Under the pieces are notes generated by a model that was not told the origin of the DNA, searched no databases, and was given only the letters and a program-made list of their open reading frames with translations. Source: Galeruca laticollis (taxonomy: Eukaryota; Arthropoda; Insecta; Coleoptera; Chrysomelidae). From it: DNA of 64,000 bases. Below are positions 33,291-44,784 of this stretch, in pieces. Position 1 is the first letter of the stretch. The number at the start of each line of letters is the position of its first letter. The DNA lies in assembly GCA_963921935.1 (NCBI GenBank), contig OY998180.1, positions 99,045,480-99,109,479 on the forward strand. Direction: 5' to 3'. Both the position numbers and the translations under genes were made by a program.

Positions 33291-34255
33291 CTGGTTTTTT
33301 GATATCAAATTCGAGTTTAATGATTGATTTGTAGCAAATATATATTAGGTTAGGATTTATTTTTATAATATTGCTCACAATTTAACTAAACAAAGTTGTA
33401 ATTTCAAATAGTTTGTTCAGTTAACGGAAAAACAAGCTTTAATAAAGACTTACGGAGATTATCGGGATTCTCAGTCACTTTAAAAGACTAATTCTTCAAC
33501 TATTTCACTCAAGAACTTCTACTAGGTAGTATTAAGCATAAGGCAACCACACACTATATACTAGTAGAGACTCAAGGAGTAGGTCTTACTGGTTCTCGGG
33601 CAACCCTATTTAGTTTTACGTTACGAGACGGAAAGATAAGTGGGCGCCACCCTGTGTCCTTAGATCGGTACGAAGGCTTAGGCCGGTAAAATAATTTTTA
33701 GGCCGGTAAGAAAAAATGCTAGAAAAGACACTTGAATCAGATATAGTTCTTGAATTCAGTAAAATGCAGGATATCTGGAGATTGAAATTACAGTAGGTAC
33801 AAGTAACATAAGTACAAAATTATGAAATGATATCTAAACAACGTGGTTCATATATCCTGTATTTTACAATATTTTAAGAAAATTTATTTATTTTAGAAAT
33901 ATAAAGCACAATATAAATCATAAGAAAAGTTACTAATTCATTTAATTTTATTTTAATGGCTTTTCAACGTAGAATTCCATTGGTATAAAAAAGATATAAA
34001 GAACCAGAACAACGTATATATAACAAAAACGAAATCGACATAATATATCTCTGGTACTGAATGTTTTAAAGAAAAATTAATTCGGAACTATTAAGTACAA
34101 TGTAAGAAAGAATTAGTGAAGAAATGTTATACATTTTAAGCGAAACTACTCACCATTCATATGAATGCACTTCGATACGGTAGGATGATAGAACTCAACA
34201 ATAAGTATATTTCGTTAAAGAATTAAGGGCAGAACCTCAGCGCGCATTGGCTTAA
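33291..34255. other. non-coding stretch between the LINE and the BEL/Pao 3' part
   Basis: No gene was recognised. It includes a short GC-richer patch (33540-33700) with AGGCCGGTAA twice at about 33680-33710. It may hold the LINE 5' untranslated region. Confidence 0.3.
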
Positions 34256-35310
34256 ATACCCCAATGAAAACGAGCTTATCCGAAAACTTAAAATTCGACA
34301 ACCATCGACAGGAAGTATTATTCGATGTTACGAGTGGTGAACGAAATTCACATTACATAAGTCACAACCAAATTTACTACAATCTTTTGTCAAACAAATT
34401 TTCCAAGTTCAAGATCATACGAAGAACCATGGCTTATGTCCAAAGATTCATTTTTAACTGTCGAAATGGTGTATTGTCAGCATCAGAGTTAAATTCTTCC
34501 GTTTTAACATTGGTTAGATTGTCTCAGATTTAGTGCTTCTTTGAGAAACGATATTTCCTTAAAAAAAATAAACCCATACTAAAGAAATTACGTATCCTTA
34601 ATTTAAATCCATTTCTGGATAGCCAAAATAGTATTCGTGTAGATGGACGAATACTTACAAGGTTCATCTTTTCAGGTCGATAAGAAGCATCCAATAGTGC
34701 TCACAGGCACACATTATTTAACCAAACTTATATTGAAACATGAACATCTTGAACTTTTTCATGCTGGTCCGCGGCTGTTGTTAGTTTCCATCAGAAATAG
34801 ATTTTGGTCCCTTTCTTATTTAGCCAGGAAGACTGCACGCTCCTGCATGGACCTCCACAAAATAATCCTGTCATGGACAACTTACCAAAATCAAGGTAAG
34901 CCCTACATTACTTTTTACAGTAACCGTCGTAGACTGTACAGTACCCATCATCATAAAAGATTATAAGGGACGTGGAGCAAAATCATGGAAAGCATATATA
35001 TGTCGATTTATTTGCTTTTTTAGAAAAGCAATACAGCTGGAATTCATGAGTGACTTAACTTCAAAAGCTTTTATTACTATTTTTCGTAGATTTTGTGCAA
35101 GACACGGTAAACTCTCTCAAATGCTTTCAGATAATGGCAGCTCGATCTGAATTGCAAGAACCAGCCAAATTTCTCTTAAATAACCAAACCTCTCTTCAAG
35201 AAACTTTCAATGATTCAGGTGTTTCTTGGAAGTATTTGGGCAGAGGAATAAAATCGACAAAGGGTCATCTGAAACGTATAACGAAAAATGTAACTTTATG
35301 ATCTTATTCG
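34256..35310 (+). pseudogene. BEL/Pao integrase region, decayed
   Basis: The stretch 34264-34533 reads MAYVQRFIFNCRN, the pre-integrase block. 34580-34966 then gives LNPFLDSQNSIRVDGRILTR and KKHPIVLTGTHYLTKLI, the block around the integrase zinc domain of BEL/Pao elements. About 34970-35110 continues KGRGAKSWKAYICRFICFF, AIQLEFMSDLTSKAFITIF and RFCARHGKLSQMLSDNGS (second catalytic Asp). Many frameshifts break it. It pairs with the Gag at 19399-20510 and ends near the 3' LTR. Confidence 0.7.
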
Positions 35311-35357
35311 CATTCTATTGTCATGAAATCAAGTTTTGTTTTTAAAAAATAAAAAAA

Positions 35358-35445
35358 ATTAGATATCAATTTTGATATATAAAAAGTTGAATAGAACCCA
35401 ACTTCAAAAGTATTAATCCCAAGACGGGAAATTACAACTTAAACA
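35358..35445 (+). repeat. 3' LTR of the BEL/Pao element
   Basis: Matches the 5' LTR at 19296-19398 with small gaps and is followed by CAGAG (35446-35450), the partner of TAGAG at 19291. After CAGAG the mariner frame resumes. Confidence 0.75.
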
Positions 35446-35859
35446 CAGAGTTTAAACGAGGTCGTCCGAGCTTCCAAGACGATCATCGCAGTGTTCGATC
35501 AAATGTGGTGACGACTTCAGAAATGGTGAAGAAAATACACAAAGCGGTACTGGATGATCGTCGACTGAAAATGTACGAGCTATCAGAGATAGTAGGCATT
35601 TCAAAAAGTGCGGTACATCGCATATTAACTGAAAATTTGGATATGAGAAAGTTGTGTGCAAGATGGGTGCCGCGTTTAGTCACATTCGAGCAAAATTGGT
35701 GTCGTGAAGATGTTTCAATTGAGTGTTGAGCTGTTTAGCGAACTTTTACAGCACAAGAGCAAAATTTTTGCACCGATTTGACTAAAAAGGGAGAACTGAG
35801 ACCGGCCCATCTGCAGGCGTCGTATTTTTAGGATGCGTGTGGGATAAGTTTAATTGAAT
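35446..35859 (+). mobile_element. mariner element, fragment 2: central transposase
   Basis: Continues fragment 1 across the BEL/Pao insertion. The frame reads EFKRGRPSFQDDHRSVRSNV, MVKKIHKAVLDDRRLKMYEL, GISKSAVHRILTENLDMRKL and CARWVPRLVTFEQNW, the helix-turn-helix and linker (WVPRL) of mariner transposases. Then a collapsed part lacks the first catalytic Asp block, and VFLGCVWDKF appears just before the CR1-like insertion at 35860. Internal deletion and stops make it inactive. Confidence 0.85.
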
Positions 35860-36557
35860 ATCTTAAAAAATTATTATTATTATCATTATTATTATTACAC
35901 AGTGATTACGAGCCAAAGCAAATCTTATACGGCTCAATTACAAAATCAAATTACATAGGTACTAATAGGTTAGCAGATCTAATTTTACAAACTTAGCTTA
36001 AAATCAATTGAGATTTAAAAATATAGTAGCACTATAGAATGATAAAACACTAATCAAGTACAACACCAGATCAAGAACACCTGTCCAGCCCATTCTTGAA
36101 GCTATTCAGAGAAGGAGCTGATACGATGTCACTACTTAAATTGTTCCATTTATCGAATACTATATTTACTAGAAAGTTTTACCTAACACTAGATCTACAA
36201 GATTCTTTTTTCAATTTACAATTGTGACCTCTTAACCAGTTATTTTCATTTAATGTAAAAATGTTAGAAGTGTCCCAAAAGTCATCTCTTAGAATCCTAA
36301 ACGTTGTAATGACATCACCCTTCTCTCTTCTCTCAGATAGTGTTGTCGCCCGAGCCTGCTTAGTCTTGTTTCATAGTTTAAGTGAGAAACATTCAGTGGC
36401 AATTTTGTAGCTCTACGTTGAACTCCCTCTATGAGGTTTATGTCACGTCTGAATGCGGAGACCAAACGGAGATATCAAATTCTAAGTGAGGTCGGACGTA
36501 ACTTTTGTATAGCCTCAAGAACAAGCCTGGATTCATTCTTGGAAATGCCTTAGATAT

Positions 36558-37117
36558 CTAGTACAGAGCTGAGTTTGCCCTGTTAACCGATTTTGCAGTC
36601 TGCGAGGACCAAACCAGACCTGTATTGATTATGACACCCAAATCACTGACTTCCGGAACTGATTTTATAGGCTCTGATTCAAGATAATATGTGACACATG
36701 GATTGCTGTAGCCGCACTGCAAAACACAACACTTCTTAAAGTTTACTGGTATGCTCCACTCCTTGCACCATTTTAACAATTCATCCAGGTCGTGTTGAAT
36801 AGAGTTTTGGGACAATGGTAAAACTTAATGTCATCGGCAAACGATTTGTTTTTGCATTTAAACTTAGCACTTAAGTCAGAAGCTGATAGCAGGAAAAGGA
36901 TAGGACCCAAAATGGAAACTTGAGGTACCCCACTGCGCACTTCACGGGAATTACTTAAGTTATCCTCATATTGTACTTGGAAAATTCGACCTAATAAAAA
37001 AATTTTCAGCCATGCCAACAGCTCGCCACGCACTCCGAAATGTTCCAATTTCGCTAGTAGCTTTTTAATGGATACCTTATCGAAGGCTCGAGAAAAATCT
37101 ATGTATACCACATCCAC
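36558..37117 (-). pseudogene. CR1-like ORF2: RT palm and thumb
   Basis: 37117-36773 has VVYIDFSRAFDKVSIKKLLA (first Asp), SGVPQVSILGPILFLLSASD (here PQV instead of PQG) and KSFADDIKFY (FADD active site). 36815-36558 in another frame adds LDELLKWCKEWSIPVNFKKC and VSDLGVIINTGLVWSSQTAK. The frame change near 36800 inactivates the gene. Confidence 0.75.
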
Positions 37118-37169
37118 AGGTTCGTATTGATCTAAATATAATGTCCAGTCGTTAAGAGAAGGTTACTGA

Positions 37170-38000
37170 TCAATTAGGTAGAAAACCATGCTGGGAAGCA
37201 GGAATGATTTTATTGTCTAACAAAAATGGAACAAGTTCGTTAACGATTAATCTCTCCATAATTTTAACTGAGGTTGGTGGAAGCGTTATAGGCCGATAAT
37301 TCGTCGAAAGAATTTTATTTCCATTATTATAGATATGCGTAACTATTCCTGATTTCCATGAGGCAGGAATGGAATTTTCTTTTAGTGATCTGGACATAAG
37401 GTTGAATAGTGGGACTGCTAGACTGTCTGCGCAATTTTTATAGACTGTAGGGGATATTTTCTCAATTCCAGGAGAAGATGCGATTTTAAGATTCTTTAAT
37501 ACTTCTTTAACTGTTTCCACTCTGATAATAACCTTATTTAGTGAGTTCATATTTCTAGTAGCTAGTGGCATTACAGGAGTTGTTAAATCAGAGTCTATTG
37601 TAAATGCATTTGCAAAAGTTTCGGCAAAAAGTTCGTATACTTCTTCCTTGGTGCAAATGTCTCCGTTTGGTTTTTGTAATAATGGTACACCAGTTTTAGA
37701 GGAGAACTTGGATCTAACATATTTATAAAAAGCTTTTGGACATCTTTTGGTTATTCGATTCTCGTAATTGCTTCGTGCTAATCTCAACTCCTGTGTGAGT
37801 CTTTTTGAATACTGCCTGTGCAAACGAATGTTTTCTTCGGATGGATTTTTCCTTCCTCTTATCCACAAGCATTGTTTTTCTTCACTCATTTGGATTAAGT
37901 GATTATCAATCCATGGAAATCTAGGGTTAGTTTTCACTGTATAAGTTTTGGAACATTCTTCTAGCCTCTTATATATAATTTCTTTATATTTTTCCCACAC
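37170..38000 (-). pseudogene. CR1-like ORF2: linker and first RT blocks
   Basis: A 276-codon open stretch. It contains ITKRCPKAFYKYVRSKFSSK (linker), GDICTKEEVYELFAETFANA, LKNLKIASSPGIEKISPTVY (RT block 0), SIPASWKSGIVTHIYNNGNK and NYRPITLPPTSVKIMERLI (blocks 1-2), ending in QHGFLPN, the Q-GF block. A stop then separates it from the first-Asp block. Confidence 0.75.
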
Positions 38001-38092
38001 AAATTCACAGGTGTGACCATCTACTACCGGCCAATCTGTTTGATTGAAATAGTTATTTAATTTTTGATAACCGGTTTTAGTGAAGAATTTTT

Positions 38093-38900
38093 TTATTTTT
38101 TCACTGATATTACTAGATATATATCCAGCTGGACTTTAGTATGAAGAACAACATGATCTGAGATACCTATTGGTGGCAGATAGAAAATGTCGGAAATCAG
38201 CTTCTCTTCATTAGAGATTACAAGGTCTAATACTGAAGGTTCATTACCTTGACGGAACCTTGTCGGCCCATTTATAAATTGTTTCAGATTAGTTTGAAAA
38301 AATAAGTTATAAAAAAGGACACTAGGATTACTGCCATCAAGAGGTGAAATAATAGGCCATAGCAAATCTTTAAAATTAAAATCGCCAAGAATGATAAGAT
38401 TTTCTTTATTCGTACTACATTCTTCAATATCTCACACATAGAGATTGTAAGATCATATGACAGAAGAGGTCTATATAATAAATAAATGCAGAATTAGGAA
38501 AGACAATTTTAAACAAAAGAGGTTCGATTCCCTCCAGATCATGTGGAATCGACTCAATTATACAATTTTTAAATAACTCTTTATGAAAGAAAACGCAAAC
38601 ACCTCCTCCAATTCTATTTACTCTATCCTTACGGTATAAGCTATACCCATTGGGGTTAATAAGAGAGCTAGGTATGCTAGGGGATAACCAGGATTCTGTT
38701 ATCGCAAAAATGTGAATATTGGAGGTAGATGAAATAAATGAAAAGAAATCGGCTTGTTTTGCATAAAGAGAATCTATATTAGTGTAGAATATATTTATGT
38801 TTGTGAGTTTTAATATATTTTTGCACCAAGTTACTCCGTAGTGTTCACAATAGTTGGACTTTTATTAACGTATTTTATGGTTAGATGCTCATCCTACATT
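38093..38900 (-). pseudogene. CR1-like ORF2: endonuclease remnant
   Basis: 38365-38093 reads GPTRFRQGNEPSVLDLVISN (the LDLV/DHI block) and GISDHVVLHTKV (Ser-Asp-His of the endonuclease active site). Further upstream on this strand 38640-38560 reads a GGGVCVFFHKELFKNCIIES block. Frames are broken by stops near 38365-38460. Confidence 0.7.
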
Positions 38901-39047
38901 TTACACCTTTCTAGCTCCTCTCTCAAATTCTTTAAGTAGTTAATTTGATATTTAGTTTGGTCATCCTTTATTTGAATTCGAGAGAATGTAGTACCTTGTA
39001 ATTTTTCCTTATTGCGCAGTATGTAGGATGGAGTATTATGATCCTGA

Positions 39048-39496
39048 AATTGAATTGAAAAACTATCAACGGCGAGTATTATGCGAACTTATTGGGACAT
39101 TTGGGCGAAGACATCAAGCAAAACGGCCGCATTTGGCTAAGAAAAAAAGTGTTGTTTCGTCAAGCTCACAAATCCGTTTTTGCAATGGCCAAAATTGATT
39201 AATTAAAGTTTGAATTGCTACCTCATGCACCGTATTCACCAGATTTAGCCCCCTCGGATTATTTTCTGTTCCCAAACATGAAAAAATGGCTCAGCGGTCA
39301 AAGATTTTCCTATGATGCAGAAGTGATGTCGGCAGTTAATGACTATTTGGGACAGTTCTTATTATAAAAAGTGTATGTAACTTAATGAACATCGCTGGGA
39401 AAAGTGTATAGAACTTAACGAAGACTTTATTGATATATTTTTTTCGAAAATTTTGTGTTTTCTTTGTTGGATCGGATACTTCTAGGACCACCCCTG
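39048..39496 (+). mobile_element. mariner element, fragment 3: transposase C-terminus and right TIR
   Basis: The frame reads NGEYYANLLGHLGEDIKQNG in one register, then LPHAPYSPDLAPSDYFLFPN, the mariner YSPDLAPSDY block with the third catalytic Asp, and MKKWLSGQRFSYDAEVMSAV. The right TIR (complement CAGGGGTGGTCCTAGAAGTA) ends at 39496, followed by TA. Frameshifts occur near 39060 and 39200. Confidence 0.85.
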
Positions 39497-39498
39497 TA

Positions 39499-39983
39499 GA
39501 TCTATTTTTTGTTGATTATTTGTCACCTCGGTTCCTACTGCAGTCTCATTTGTACATAAATAAATGATGATGATATTTAATATCGAAAAAATTGTCAAAT
39601 TTCTTAGAATTTTATCAATATATTGTGGAATTATCTAGAAACAGTTAGTTTCATTTAAATCAGTAATAATGAAATAATTAAAAATATTTTTTATGAATAT
39701 AAAATTGTAGTTATGTCAGAAATTTGTTGGTACAGATCTTTTGTGCACAAATTATTTTAATAAAACATATTTATTGTAGCCCCTATTATTTTTCACCTAT
39801 ATCCTTTCATCACTGCAAATATTCAGAATATTTTCTATTACATTAGCGATCACTTTTTCTACTATCTCCTTTCTCTTCGTTAAATACTAATTCTCCCATT
39901 ATAAACTTGCTCCCTCTGTATATAGAAGTAGAAAAGTCATTAAACCATATTTCTATAAAAAGGAATAAACTTGTCGAAATCAT
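39499..39983. other. non-coding sequence between mariner and the exchanger exon
   Basis: Holds a partial copy of the inverted-repeat element of 11456-11958 (ATATTGTGGAATTATCTAGA at about 39619). Otherwise AT-rich; pyrimidine-rich stretches near 39850-39930 could serve the intron upstream of the exon. Confidence 0.35.
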
Positions 39984-40080
39984 ATGGTCAAACCTCTATT
40001 TTCCCATCCAGAAAGCCGAGCCACAGACGTATCACACCCCATAGCAGATACGTCTCAATCAGCGTGTGTGCTCCCCCAGG

Positions 40081-41443
40081 TCCACAGAACGTCTCCTGCG
40101 CACTTGCGCCGCCGGAAAACTCCAAAAGGAGTTTCTGCTGTGTCGCCAGCACTGCCAGTCTCTCCCGTGAAGTCGACCGAACGTCTGGCATGCCGACAGC
40201 CACACGACGCGGGAAATATGGGGGCGGCGAACAACGGCTCGATCCTGTGCGTGGACGGTCTTATGCTGCCCTGTTGGCGACCTCTAGACGGTGTAACTTT
40301 CATAGACCGAGCTGGACGCGGACTAGTATACTTCCTAATACTCGCCTACTTATTCATCGGCGTTTCAATTATTTCAGACAGATTTATGGCAGCTATAGAG
40401 GTTATTACATCTCAAGAAAAAGAAGTTTCTGTAAGGAAACCGAACGGAGATACGCAAATTGTTGTAGTAAGAATGTGGAATGAGACCGTAGCTAACTTAA
40501 CTTTGATGGCTTTAGGTTCTAGCGCTCCTGAAATTCTTCTTTCCGTTATAGAAATTTACGCGAAGAATTTCGAAGCTGGTGATCTTGGTCCAGGTACTAT
40601 TGTAGGTTCAGCTGCTTATAACCTATTGGTTATTATAGCTATTTGTGTTTCCGTTATTCCAAATGGAGAAGTGAGAAAAATTAAACATTTGGGTGTCTTT
40701 TTTGTAACAGCTACTTGGTCTGTGTTCGCTTACATATGGTTGTATCTTATCCTTTGTGTTTTATCTCCGGAAATCATCGAAATTTGGGAAGGATTATTAA
40801 CGTTTTCGTTTTTTCCTTTGACTGTATTAACAGCTTACGCAGCCGATAGAAACATTCACAAGTACATGACAAAAGATTACAGGATGAACAGACGAGGAGT
40901 TATAGTACAAGCTGAAGGAGAAAATCTAGAATTAGGAAACACTGAATTATTAGGTTTGGATGATGTTCACGAAGATATAAAACAAGAATATATCACTACT
41001 TTAAAAGACCTAAGGCAACAAAATCCGCACGCGGATTTAGGTGTACTTGAAAAGATGGCACACGAAATGCTTTTGAATCGAGGTCCAAAATCTAGAGCTT
41101 TCTATCGAATCCAGGCTACGAGAAAATTAATGGGAAGCGGCGATTTACTACGAAGAATATCAGAAAGGGCACAAAGCGACTTAAGTGAAGTAAAAGCTGA
41201 GTTACAAAGGGAATCAGGTGCTGCTGAATACAATCAAACTGCTTGCAGGGTATTTTTTGAACCTTCAAAGTACACGGTATTGGAAAGCTGTGGAAGATTT
41301 GAAGTGAGAATTGTAAGAGTTGGTAATACTGATTGTCCGTTAACTGTAGAGTATGCGACTGAAGATGGTACAGCGCAAGCTGGAAGTGACTACGTTAAAG
41401 CTAAGGGAAGTTTGCAGTTTGCACCGGGAGAAAAAGATAAAAG
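40081..41443 (+). CDS. Calx: Na+/Ca2+ exchanger (Calx/NCX type), large 5' coding exon
   Basis: The open frame (39984-41471) encodes the N-terminal half of a plasma-membrane sodium/calcium exchanger that extrudes Ca2+ in exchange for Na+. Visible are a membrane segment GLVYFLILAYLFIGVSIISD, the alpha-1 repeat VANLTLMALGSSAPEILLSV, then GTIVGSAAYNLLVIIAICVS and two more helices (to about 40850), the basic loop start NIHKYMTKDYRMNRRG, and the beginning of the Calx-beta domain CBD1 (ACRVFFEPSKYTVLESCG). The exon probably ends at 41443 before GTTTGT, since homology stops there. The start is uncertain: a pyrimidine-AG acceptor at 40080 or the ATG at 40218 are both possible. CBD2 and the alpha-2 half lie outside the window. 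No breaks were seen. Confidence 0.88.
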
Positions 41444-43010
41444 GTTTGTGTACATTGTATATTTGAATTAGGTCTAGATTTATATTTAAACATTCTTTTA
41501 TGAGGCGATTATCTAAATAATCTTTTTGAATCGCTAATTTCTTTTCCCCTATTTTAATGACGATGGTGGTGAATGAACATTACGTTACTAAGCAGACTCA
41601 TTTTGTAGTGTAACTTTTTTATTTGTCTAAACCAAACAAACATTTTTATATCTGTGTTAATAATTGAATTTAATTAATGATCATGTGCTTATTGATTTTA
41701 CCAATTAATCAACAATATTTAATGAAATAGGCCAAAATAGGCCTTTTCTGGAAAAACACTCGTCTGATTTCAGTACTCACCTCGACTACTCTTTTATATC
41801 ATATATCGACTGAAAATGGGCTAAACAAACGTTTGAAATGCCAAATTTATTCGTGAGACACATACATTTCACCTGGTATTCAAGACTTAAAAGAGGATTT
41901 ACAGTAACAATTTCATTTACTTTAGAGATGTTTTGAATGCTCATACGCGCATGTTCTTGATTCACAGTAAACCTTATATCTTCATCCATTGCAATAATAA
42001 TAATAATAATGACTTTATTGCTGTGTTATAAAAATATAAGCAAAGGCGACGTTCGTTGTTAGATGATGCTCTCATACTAGAAGTACCAGCTAAGTAGCGC
42101 TCTTCCACGCAACCGCAGAACCAAATATTAAATATCTTTTCCTATAGTAACATCTTACATGCTAATATAACAAAAGTTATGTAACCTAATTTTGTAAATA
42201 CTAAAATGAATAAGGTCAGTTATACCTGCTTAAAATTAGAATTTCAACGTTATGCTATTATTAAATAGAGATTTCTTAAGGTTAAACTTAAATCGAGAGA
42301 TGGGTAACGTTTTCTAGTCTTCGGGGATAATGTTGTACATATTAGTTAGATAGAAATAAGGAAGATTAATGTTTCGGCATACTAATTTTATTTTTAAATC
42401 TTACATATATATTCTGTACTTCTGAACTCTTTTAAATTTTTTTCGATAGGTAAAACGGAGTTTTGGTTTATGAAATAGTACTGAACCATGAAGAATACTA
42501 TTTTTTATGTTCAGACAGCCATGGTCTGCAATCGATTTTAATCTACTTAGTTGTGTTAAGGTTGGACGGTCTATTACATAACTATACTGAGGTACAGGGT
42601 TGTTCGTTATAAACTACCCACCCCCTATCACCGTTATTATTGCTCTTAGAAAACAAAGTCTCGTATAAAAGTTGTTTGGTTACAGCTGAATTTTGTTAAT
42701 ATGCTATTAAAAGTTCAGTAGCGTGCAAATTTAAGGGGATACAAGAAATCATAGTTTTTTTTTAAAATGGGATACCCTGTATATTTTTGGAATGGTGTTT
42801 TTTCTATATATAGTATGTTACCCCTACTTCGTACCGTTTTTGAGTTATTAAATGTTGAAAATCTAAGTTTTAGTACTCGTAGTTACTGTAAATATAAAAA
42901 AGATAACATTATTAAGTAAGCTATGAAAATGACAACTAATATGTTTGATAATTGACATGTTCCTGATAAAGTAATTAAAATGGTTTACAGTAAGAAAGAA
43001 AAAGTCAATA
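41444..43010 (+). other. probable intron of the exchanger gene
   Basis: No coding exon was seen. It contains an AAT trinucleotide run at about 41993-42008, then a stretch with the look of decayed LINE 3' sequence (42010-42620) that is too eroded to assign. A GGGATACCCTGTATATTTTT word at about 42769 resembles termini common in insect mariner-like MITEs. Confidence 0.4.
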
Positions 43011-43156
<146 letters not shown>

Positions 43157-43195
43157 TAGAAGTTGAGTATTAGTCGGCGGACTAAGTTAAGGAAA

Positions 43196-43510
43196 TCAAA
43201 ATTCTTAATAGGGTCTTCAGCCAAAGGAGAAATAAAAAGTGGACTCTTTATTCTGTTCAAGCTTTCGAGACTTTATTGACTCTTCATCAGGAACTCTACA
43301 ATAAATTATTGAATGTAAATACAAAAAACAAGAATTGAAAATTATTACTTACGAAAGTGAGGTTAATATGTTTGATGCGAATAAAATGTACATAACTGAC
43401 GCTATTTTTACGAAATCATCACAACACGTGATAAATCCATTATATTGATAAACAAATACATTGATTAAAATTAATATTAAAAGGAAAATATATAACTAAT
43501 TCAATCACAT
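43196..43510 (-). repeat. left inverted pseudo-LTR block of the Penelope-like element
   Basis: Complement of 46177-46492 with few differences. Holds the hammerhead-like core on the minus strand at 43236-43297 (complement of TCATCAG at 43284-43290, GAAA core complement TTTC at 43263-43266). Confidence 0.85.
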
Positions 43511-43650
43511 GTTCAGGAACACGAGGAATTTCTTTATTGATAATTTGACAACTGACACAACCACAGAATTAAAATTCCGTCAATCAAATTCAGTGATGCC
43601 AATATGTATTGAAACATGAGTGAAAGAGGGAAAGGTGTAACAACTGAAAT

Positions 43651-44719
43651 TTATTGTGAAATATTAAAGTTAGTGTTTGTAATATGAGATGGAAGACTAA
43701 GAAGGTAAGAATAAATAATGCTGAGGTTGTCAATATCAGTTCTGGCATTCATACCTTTAGGTTCTTTGAAAATGTGAGACATCTCCAAAAATGATCTCTT
43801 AGTGAGATTGGACTCGCGATCTAACACAGTGACACCATCATAATCAGGTATGTGATTCATAGACAAAGTATGACCAGCCAAGGTGCAAGTTTCCTTGAAA
43901 TTTCTGATATCACTTTTATGTGAGCAAATACGGTCTTTAAGCCTGCGCTTAGTTTGACCGATGTATTTCTTATCACACTGTGAGCATGGAATGCAATAAA
44001 CCACATTAGATTGATCCAATACGGGATCTTTATCTTTGATTTTTGAAAAAATGTTCTGAATTATAAGAATGTTTCTACTGGCTAACGTTATAGAAGGAAA
44101 TTTTGAAAGAATCTTTTTAAATTTGTGATTGATAGTGTGAATGTTTGGTAACGAAAGATACTGTCTAGGTAGGTTTTGATTTAAAAGGGTGGTAATAGAA
44201 GGAGGCTCATCACCGATGGAAGACCTACTGAACAACAAAGAATAAACCAGTCTTCTAGGATAACCACTGTTAATAAAAAATACTGAAAGTTTTCTCAAAT
44301 TTTGAACACGTAACGAAGTGTGACTAGTCTTGATAACTCTGTTTTTCATGCCAAGAACGAGGTTAATTTTTTGTTTATGTTGGTGATACGATTCATAATA
44401 TAAGACTCTACCTGAGGCTCCAGGTTTGGTATACCAACTAGTAATGAGTGTTATCCACTCTCCTGATCACTTTAGTATCTAGGAAAGGGAAACTGCAATT
44501 TTCATCTTCTTCCTCGATTGTAAATTGTGAGGATTCATGATAAGAGTTGAACACAAGTAACACCTGTTCTAAACTGTTTTGTGGGACATTTAATATTATA
44601 TCATCCACATATTTTCTTAAGAAAGGAACATTGAATGGAAGCTGGCTTAAACAAGAACTAATAAGATCATCCATGACAAATTGAGCAATGATAGGTGAAA
44701 CTGGACTGCCCATCGGCAT
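43651..44719 (-). pseudogene. Penelope-like element: RT second half and GIY-YIG endonuclease
   Basis: 44719-44438 encodes MPMGSPVSPIIAQFVMDDL and LRKYVDDIILNV (YVDD catalytic box). After a break at about 44350-44440, 44349-43651 encodes the C-terminal endonuclease: CIPCSQCDKKYIGQTKRRLK with the CxxC zinc pair preceding the YIG motif, then DRICSHKSDIRN and a conserved AGHTLSMNHIPDYDGVTVLD tail. The linkage of RT to GIY-YIG is unique to Penelope-like elements. Confidence 0.88.
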
Positions 44720-44784
44720 ACCTAAAACTTGTTTGTATATAGTGTTATCAAACGTAAAGACGGTAGTATCCTACAAGAATTCAA

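Larger units (their letters stand above)
35860..39047 (-). mobile_element. CR1-like non-LTR retrotransposon inserted in mariner
   Basis: On the minus strand there are endonuclease pieces (about 38900-38093), linker plus RT (38000-37170), RT palm (37117-36773), thumb (36815-36558) and a C-terminal region with RGDxITTFRIL-type and WNNLSSDIVSAPSLNSFKNG-like readings (about 36330-36090), typical of the CR1 group. It ends in a TTA/TAA trinucleotide tail (35866-35900). Target duplication AATTGAAT occurs at 35852-35859 and 39048-39055. Confidence 0.8.

Noticed and set aside
39971..40483. Alternative-frame ORF over the exchanger exon
   Set aside because: It is a shadow of the conserved exchanger frame, which carries the alpha-1 repeat and CBD1.
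42760..42800. Terminus of a mariner-like MITE (GGGATACCCTGTATATTTTT)
   Set aside because: Only one end-like word was found and no partner or target duplication, so no element could be bounded.
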